Source of the DNA: Canna indica
Taxonomy: Eukaryota; Streptophyta; Magnoliopsida; Zingiberales; Cannaceae
Direction: 5' to 3'
Length of the DNA stretch: 64,000 nucleotides
Assembly (NCBI GenBank): GCA_034359265.1
Contig: CP136894.1
Span: 34,626,501-34,690,500, forward strand
Part shown: positions 57,571 through 64,000 of the stretch, piece after piece
How the letters are laid out: every line of letters begins with the position of its first letter
Numbering within the stretch: position 1 is the stretch's first letter
Position numbers and translations under genes: made by a program
The notes under the pieces: model-generated
What the model saw: only the letters and a program-made list of their open reading frames with translations
Databases searched by the model: none
Told to the model about the DNA's origin: nothing

Positions 57571-59619
57571 TACAACTGCACTTTAAGCTCCCTCAGCTCC
57601 GTGGGTGCCATACAGTATGGAGGGATCGATATAGGCTTCACCCCTGGCTGCAGATCAATACAAAACTCGGTCTCTTGCACTGGTGGCAGTCCTAGCAACT
57701 CCTCGGGAAATACATCTAAAAAGTCCATGACAATTGGGGTACTCTCAATGCCGCGGGCCAAGCTCTCACCGGTAACATCTGCAGAAACAAAAGCCAAGAA
57801 AGATTGACAATCACCCATCATAGCTTGAGGGCCTGGAGAGCAGAGATCACCCCTGATAGAGTCTCCTCGCACATTGCCCTGAAAGATAAATGGTGGTATT
57901 CCTAGCTTGCAAAATGTCACCACCTTTGTCCTACAATTGACTGATGCATAATGGGCTGATAGCCAGTCCATGCCCAGAATTACATCCAACTCTAAGGTCG
58001 GTAAAAGCATCAGCTCCGCTTTCAAATCATGCCCACCTATGGAAACGTCGCAGTCCCTAAAGACCATCCTCGCAACAACAGTATTGTCCGTAGGTGTAGA
58101 CACTGCTAATGGTTCAGCTAACCAACTCTTATCTTTTCCTAACCTCAATGTCAGCAACTCAGATAGAAATGAATGAGTAGCACCTGGATCAAGCAGTGCA
58201 TAAGCAGGTAACGAACTAACTGAAATGATACCTGTCACCACTACATTGGACGCCTCTGTGCCCTCGGGAGTCAATGCAAATACACGAGCAGGTGGCCTCC
58301 CTGGGCCCATTGTGCGCTGCTGTCCAGTCCGCTGCGCCACTGAAGCCGTCAACGTAGGTGCTCTCCCTCTGGGTGGTGCTGCTGCTTGATCGCCTATAGG
58401 GTAGTTCTTCCTGATGTGACCTGACTGGCCACACCCAAAGCAGATACTCGGATCGTAGCACGCTCCTCTATGCCTCGTCCTGCACTGTCCACACTCTGGC
58501 GCATCGCTCCTCTGTCCTCCTGGTACTATAGCACTCTGAGCAGCCGTCGGTGGTCCCATCGGTGCACGACCTCTGAAATCTCCCCGTCCCTAGATCTGTA
58601 GGCGTGCCGTTCCAAGGCCGACACTCTCAGACTGGGTGCACCTGTCCCCCTGGCGGTGCGGCCAAAACCTTTTCCGATCTGATCCGTCCTACTAGTCAGT
58701 ATGTACCATGGCTTCCTTCCGCATTGCCTCGTCCACCACCTGCACAAAGGTAGTGTCCTCAGTGTAGTGTATGAGCCTGTCAATCTGTACCCTCAGACCC
58801 TCCACGAATCGCAGCACTCGGCCTGTCTCGATCGCCATCAGAGATGGGTGGCAATGGGACTACAATGTGAATTCAATCTCATATTCCGACACCAATGTCG
58901 GTCTGGCGAAGCTGCTCAAATTCCCTAGCTCGCCTCCCGCGGACAGTCCTAGGTAGGTACTTCTCAATGATAGCAGTCCGGAATTCTCATCACGTAGGGG
59001 CTGGTGCATGAGTCCCCCTACGCACCCTCCATTACTGGTGTCACTCATTCGCTGGGCCTCTAAGCTGTAACCCAACGATGTGCGCCATCGCTTCAGAGGA
59101 ACACTCCAAGACTGAGTGTAACTCTATGCAGTCATTTAGGAGCGCTGCCACCTCTACTGCCTGATCCACGCCCGTGAATACAGGTTGCTTCAACTTCACA
59201 AAATCCATGTACAACAAGCTACGTACTACTGGTTCTTGCCGAACCTCCTCCACGTATCCAGACTAAATTGGCTCGACCGGCTCGATCATTGCGGGTGCCA
59301 CTAGTGGTATAGGTGGGGTCCGCTGCTGTGCTAGCTCCCGCTCCTTACGAATCTCCTCTCGCTCCCTACGGAACTCCTCCCATTCTCAACGGAATTCATC
59401 CCATTCTCGACGGAATTCATCCTGTTCTCTATGAAGCTCCTCGGTCAGCTCTGTCACCCAAGTCTCTAACAGTGCAACCCTAGGATCTCGTGTTGCCTCC
59501 TCCCGAGCCACATGGCTGGTAACATGGCCTCTACCTCGACCGTGACCCCGGCCTCAACCTCGTCTGCCACCAGAGTTACTTTCGCTTCCGCTCATCACGG
59601 CATCATCATATGCCTCCAT
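57571..59619 (-). pseudogene. Gypsy gag and protease, decayed
   Basis: Gag starts with ATG at 59619 (MEAYDDAVMSGSES), followed by an Arg/Gly tract, a Glu/Arg coiled coil (EFRREWDEF) and a degenerate capsid region with several stops and frameshifts. The frame open from 58559 has CX2C...CFGCGQSGHIRKN (a knuckle with Tyr in place of the last Cys). It then has an aspartic protease with LLDPGATHSFLS (DPG where active enzymes often have DSG or DTG) and ILGMDWLSAHYASV. A stop occurs at about 57571, before the RT. Confidence 0.92.
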
Positions 59620-59800
59620 TGCTACTAAATAAGAAAGCAAGCACCACGCAATTTTAACATATATACAACAATGAAATTAACCAAAGAAAATACGTACCGT
59701 CGCTGGTGCGCAGGTTCAGCTGTCGATCTCGTGACTAGGACATACCATATGACGACATGCTAGCAATGCACCATACAATACCTACTGTCCTATTGTCGTA

Positions 59801-59815
59801 CCCGCTCTGATACCA
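59801..59815 (-). other. Gypsy primer binding site (tRNA-Met)
   Basis: The minus strand reads TGGTATCAGAGCGGG, four bases inside the LTR edge at 59820. Confidence 0.9.
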
Positions 59816-59819
59816 ACTT

Positions 59820-61728
59820 TGTTACGTCCCAAATCCAATATGACCGACCGGGATACGCCATCTACCCCGAAGCCAAACCCAACTCAAACCACATAACACA
59901 TAAATCATACATGAACATTTAATAATATCTCAAGGATTTTAAAAGAAACATTTAATTCCAAATAAACCCTAGATCACCAACTCAATAAATAGTAAGAGTT
60001 CAAATCGGTTTCAAAGTTCAATTACTAATCTAGACATCTCAAGTAATAAAAATGCGAAAACAAATAAACCGAGTCGACATGACTCAATGACTCAAATAAA
60101 CAAAGAAAAGGACTCGGTATCCCCCTCGACCACGATATGTCACGAGATCTATTGTCCTGTCGCCACCAGCCGCCCTACTGCACCCCAGTACCTCTTTGGT
60201 CTAACTCAGGTGCTGCAAAATAATAGATATGAGGGGTAAGTCCAACTGGAACTTAGTGAGTAGATCAGTTCTCAATTTCCACCACATCATCATCACCATG
60301 CAATAATCAAAAGCATACATGTAAGCATTAGAACACAAAGCATAATTTTTATTTTGAGCATTTATTTTTAAGTAGCACAATCATCCTCGTCAACATATAG
60401 CAACCTGCAGAAAATGTCATAACATATAATATGCTCAATGCAATCACCCACATGCATCAGACTCGTCGGTCCCACATAACCACTTGGGGTAGGTAGACTG
60501 GTAGCCACCACACTACCAGCCAACTTAGTGTCAGCCTGTTGGGGTATGCCCTCCCCTCACCGACATTGGCTCTTTCGAGCTAGCCTGTTGGGGCATACGT
60601 TCCCCTCATCTGCTCGGGTCTCCGGACTGTCTCTTTGGGGTATGATCTCCCCGCACCAGTCGGACTTCCGAAATAAGTCCAACACTCTCTCCTTGGGGCA
60701 TATCTTTCTTGCACCAACGAGGCTTTCGGAAAATGCAATAGACACATCACAACATCACACACACAAGGAATATAGACATAAGGTAAAATGTGCTGAACAA
60801 CAATTAAGTAAATAGGGGTATGTCCAGGACATACCTCAATCTCCGCCTCCTCCCGCAATACATCACAACCACTCAAATAATTACATATATAAAATGATGC
60901 TCAAATCATGAATTCACATAGTTCACAATGAGCATGAAATTAAGATACAACACCTACAAACATCGTAGGAAAAACAAGAATGTATAAGATGTAAACAATA
61001 CAACACATCCTAGTTTCATTACGCGGTTTAAGCCCGACTTAAGCCCTCCCCTAGTCGTGTACCCTAGGGTCGGCTTACCCCTCTACCCGAGTGCTCTAGG
61101 GGCATAGAGGGTTCGGCCCCCCTTGGGATCTCTAAAGGTCGGGTCACCCTAAAGTTGTCCTAGGGTTCTAGGGTCTCTAGGTGTCTCTAGGATACTCAAT
61201 TCCCTACTTGTATGTCTCCATAATTTCTTTAAAGTGTAGAAGAGATTCAATGTACCCTAAAGTATGTCCTTAAGGTATAAAAATCCTATTTTTTATTTTT
61301 CTCAAATTTGTCCCTAGTGGTCACCCTAGGGCTCCAAAAAGGGCCCTAAAGGGGGCGGCATACCCTAGTTCTTCCCCAAAATCCTTCCTTTCCTCAAGAC
61401 TCAAGCAAGCATCAAGAAACATTAACAACCATCAAGAATCCTCAAGAAAACATCAAGAAATTGGAAGAAGAAGGGGGAAACATAGCAAGGAAAAAGGGGC
61501 GGCCAAATTGCCCAAAACTTCATCCGATAGAACCGTTATGATCACGATAGGATTCTCAATACGAATATCCACTCAGCATGCGTGAGGAAAAGGGGAAAAA
61601 GAAAGGGCAAATCCACTCACCTTTTTGGAGAAACCGGGGAGGAAGAAGAAGTGGAGGATCTTCCTATGTTGAACGCCGATGAACTCGCGAAATCTCGGCT
61701 CCGACGGCTCCCCCTCCTCTTGGTGTCG

Positions 61729-61785
<57 letters not shown>

Positions 61786-61854
61786 GTGGCATGCGACTAG
61801 AAACAACAGCCATGTGCCCCCTTTGGCTATTTATGGGCCCTAGCTAGCCCAAAT
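59820..61854 (-). repeat. Gypsy 5' LTR, minus orientation, truncated by a SIRE-like LTR
   Basis: On the minus strand the LTR ends GGGACGTAACA at 59820. It contains the same ~60-base repeats as the plus-strand copy (60530-60730) and a CT-rich R/U5 region. It is cut at 61854 by the LTR starting at 61855. Confidence 0.85.
61734..61783. repeat. (CT)n microsatellite
   Basis: About 25 CT units lie inside the gypsy LTR. Confidence 0.95.
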
Positions 61855-63190
61855 TGTTGAGTGAAATCTCACACTAGAAGGGGGGGTTGAATAGTGTTGG
61901 GTTACTTTACTAATATACTTCAATTCTTTTTTTTACCAATTTCAATTTCAACCAATGCAAGTGCAACTAAGTAATGTTTGTTAGTGAACATGAAGCACAA
62001 TTGAAAACAAACACACAAGGCAATGCTAACACTTGAAAATATAGTGGTTCGGCCAATCGTCTACTCCACTACCTTGGCTCCACACCAAGAATTTTTGACC
62101 AACTACTTTATAGATTTTGTGTTTCCCTTTGAATACAACCGAGGACTCTATTCTCAACCCTTCGAGAACTCCTCAAATTTATTCACCTAGGCAAAACACA
62201 ATTCTACAAAGTAAACCTTAAGTGTTTACACTAGCACACCTAGCAAGCTAACCAATTAATGAAAACAAGTTTAAACAACACTTAAAATTACAACGAAAAG
62301 AGCTAAGAAATAGACCAAGATCAAATGCTCTTTCCCAAGCCTTCAAAGCCTTCAACTCGCCAAGTCGTTGAGCTCGGATCGAAGCCCGAGTTGAGGGAAG
62401 ATGAGCGCTTGAGAAGACGTTGACCGGAGAAGCGAGCGCAAGCACTCAATCTCTAGAAGGCACAAATCTCTCTTCTTTAAGTTTGTATTAGATGTTGAGA
62501 GAGTTTAAAGAAGTTTGGTGAGGGATATTTATAACCCCTCAACCGAACGGCTCCTCAACGGGCGTTTTTTTACCCCTTGCACGTTGTTCGGTCGCTTGTC
62601 GATCGTCGATCGATCGACCGCCCAGCGACCGCTGGCTTTTTGCGCTTCTACCACTCTATTCGATCGACTGAAGGGTTGACCGAATGAGTCGCATTTTAGC
62701 TCCTCTGCTATTCGATCGACCGATCGGTCGACCGAAGTAGGTACTGCCAGTTTTTGGCCTCGGTCGGTCGACCGATCGGTTGATCGAAGTAGCCACTGCC
62801 ATTTTCTGCATCTGTTTGATCGATCGACCGGTGGACCAAAGTGGCTACTGCCATTTTTCTGCCTTGTTGGTCGGTCAACCGAACTTAGGCTGAGGTTGAT
62901 TTTTACCTTATCTTTGTTGCATGCTTTTTCGTGGGTTTAGTTACCAAGTTTTAACTTGGATAACTTTATAACTAGGCTTATGATGAGATCCTAGGGGTAT
63001 ATTACAAGATTTTTACTCAACCTATATCTGAGCCTTTCTTGACGTTCTTTCCTTTCGTTTTCCTGAGCGAAGTTCGCCGAAGTTTGCATGCTTATCGCAA
63101 CCTCATCCTGAACTCAAAACTTCACACATATATTAAATACTTGTTAGTTATCATCAAAATGAAGATCAAAGCCCGGAAATACTTGTTTGT
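61855..63190 (-). repeat. SIRE-like LTR, minus orientation
   Basis: It begins TGTTGAGTGAAATC (end of the LTR on the minus strand) and shares blocks such as GTGGTTCGGCC with 32145-33859 and 44131-45426. U3 contains three tandem ~65-base units of palindromic TCGATCGACCGATCGG plus TACTGCCA (62640-62860). The right terminus is degenerate. Confidence 0.75.
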
Positions 63191-63199
63191 TATCGTCAC

Positions 63200-63470
63200 A
63201 CATAGTTGGACTATGCCCAAAAATGCCCGCACTCATGAACCATACTCGAGTTAGGCCAGACGGCTTAAGCCCGGGGCTCCACCCACCCATACAAGGACAT
63301 TCATGTCCTCATTAACTACGAATGATTTATCATTACGAGCCCGACATCTCCCTGACCAGCCTCGACCCATTATGAGCAACATCCCTACGAGATTACCGGG
63401 CGGCATCATCGTCAATCATCCCCCATCGTGAAATATAAACAGATGCCATGCTCCTCATGTATCCTAGAAT
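63200..63470 (-). repeat. Inverted copy of the repeat at 50150-50410
   Basis: It is colinear in reverse orientation with moderate divergence, and truncated on its left by the SIRE-like LTR. Confidence 0.65.
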
Positions 63471-64000
63471 TCAATGTCTATTACCTCCACCTCGATCACA
63501 TCTTGACTTAAGCGTTGAAGTATCTTTTGTAGGTCCTCCATTGGAGTTGCACATGACCATGAGACACCAGACTAAATCGCATCGCTCCGACTTTAGGCGG
63601 GAACAATTGTCATATTGTAGAGTTTGTGAAGATCCAATTTGCATTGCCAATCATCAACATTCCTAATTGATCTGATCATCTTCTTAGCAAGGAGCAACAA
63701 TGGTTCATCCTGGTGATGGAGCTTTATTATGGAAGACTTGATTGTGACTTCTTTATTTTTCTTTGTTGAACTTTATCATGGTCCTAGATGACTTATTGTT
63801 CTTGGTTTGATGTTTGGAAGAGTTTATGATGTTGCTAGTTGGTTGATGTTTGTGTTGTTTTTTGATATTGGTGTGTACTGTATGTGTGTTTCGAGTGGAC
63901 CGATTTAGTTTAGATGTATGTGTTTCGTTTAAACAGACTAAAATAGGTTTTTCGGTTTGTTCTGTCACAAGACCGAACCGAACCAAAAATAGTTGATTTA
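63471..64000. other. Intergenic or repeat-derived; nothing recognised
   Basis: No credible ORF. The last 50 bases contain CCGAACCGAACC-type motifs resembling a hAT subterminal region. Confidence 0.4.

Larger units (their letters stand above)
56243..59819 (-). mobile_element. Ty3/gypsy element internal region, Tekay/Del-like, truncated
   Basis: In minus orientation it has a primer site next to the LTR at 59820, gag, protease, RT and part of RNase H. It is then cut at 56243 before the integrase. Many stops are present. The protease and RT sequences and long LTRs fit the Tekay/Del chromovirus group, but the diagnostic integrase chromodomain is missing here. Confidence 0.9.

Noticed and set aside
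60528..60876. Apparently conserved ORFs also seen at 52524-52872
   Set aside because: Both are translations of the ~60-base LTR repeat in inverted copies. Similarity is due to the LTR, not to a protein.

Overview
The window is nuclear DNA of a flowering plant. The evidence is intron-containing gene structure, dense nested plant LTR retrotransposons, an L1-type LINE, CACTA and hAT DNA transposons, and an endogenous plant pararetrovirus. A GC-rich first exon in an otherwise AT-rich gene suggests a monocot, but this is only an inference. About 6 kb belongs to the one recognisable host gene. Nearly all the rest is repeats, mostly decayed. No rRNA, tRNA gene or CRISPR array was seen.

1-10.3 kb: an L1-type LINE (reverse transcriptase, zf-RVT, RNase H) on the + strand is split in the middle of its RT domain by a 6.65-kb endogenous pararetrovirus. 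The viral copy is badnavirus-like: a movement domain, a coat domain with a CCHC knuckle plus a second Cys array (CX2CX11CX2CX4CX2C), protease, RT and RNase H, a tRNA-Met primer site, a TATA box, and an ATGA overlap between two ORFs. It is circularly permuted: it enters in RT, runs through RNase H and the intergenic promoter region, and leaves in protease. It ends in a 427-bp inverted duplication of the protease region. Several stops and frameshifts break it.

10.6-16.8 kb: a four-exon gene on the - strand encodes a predicted 467-residue WD40 protein of the WDR76/DDB2-like type. It carries WDxR (DWD-box) motifs expected of CUL4-DDB1 substrate receptors. Splice sites and phases agree across all exons.

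17.4-20.2 kb: a 2-kb fold-back element contains a nested CACTA-like non-autonomous element with a 3-bp target duplication, followed by a hAT-like element.

20.5-37.2 kb: a nested stack. A SIRE/Maximus-like Ty1/copia element has its LTR interrupted by a long Tekay/Del-like solo LTR (TSD GTGCT), which is itself interrupted by a 5.9-kb Ty1/copia element (TSD GTTCT). A hAT remnant carrying a solo SIRE-like LTR follows, then the decayed 3' part of a CACTA element.

37.2-51.2 kb: two more Tekay-like LTRs in opposite orientations, a minus-strand SIRE-like 3' LTR with its polypurine tract and 3' non-coding region, and poorly classified LTR-like sequence.

51.2-64 kb: a minus-strand Ty3/gypsy element (gag, protease, RT, RNase H; probably Tekay/Del) with its 5' LTR on the right. 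It is abutted on the left by a related LTR in the opposite orientation that holds another solo LTR (TSD GTGGT). A fourth SIRE-like LTR cuts the right-hand LTR.

The most distinctive object is the pararetrovirus with its terminal hairpin, inserted in a LINE about 2.7 kb from the end of a host gene.
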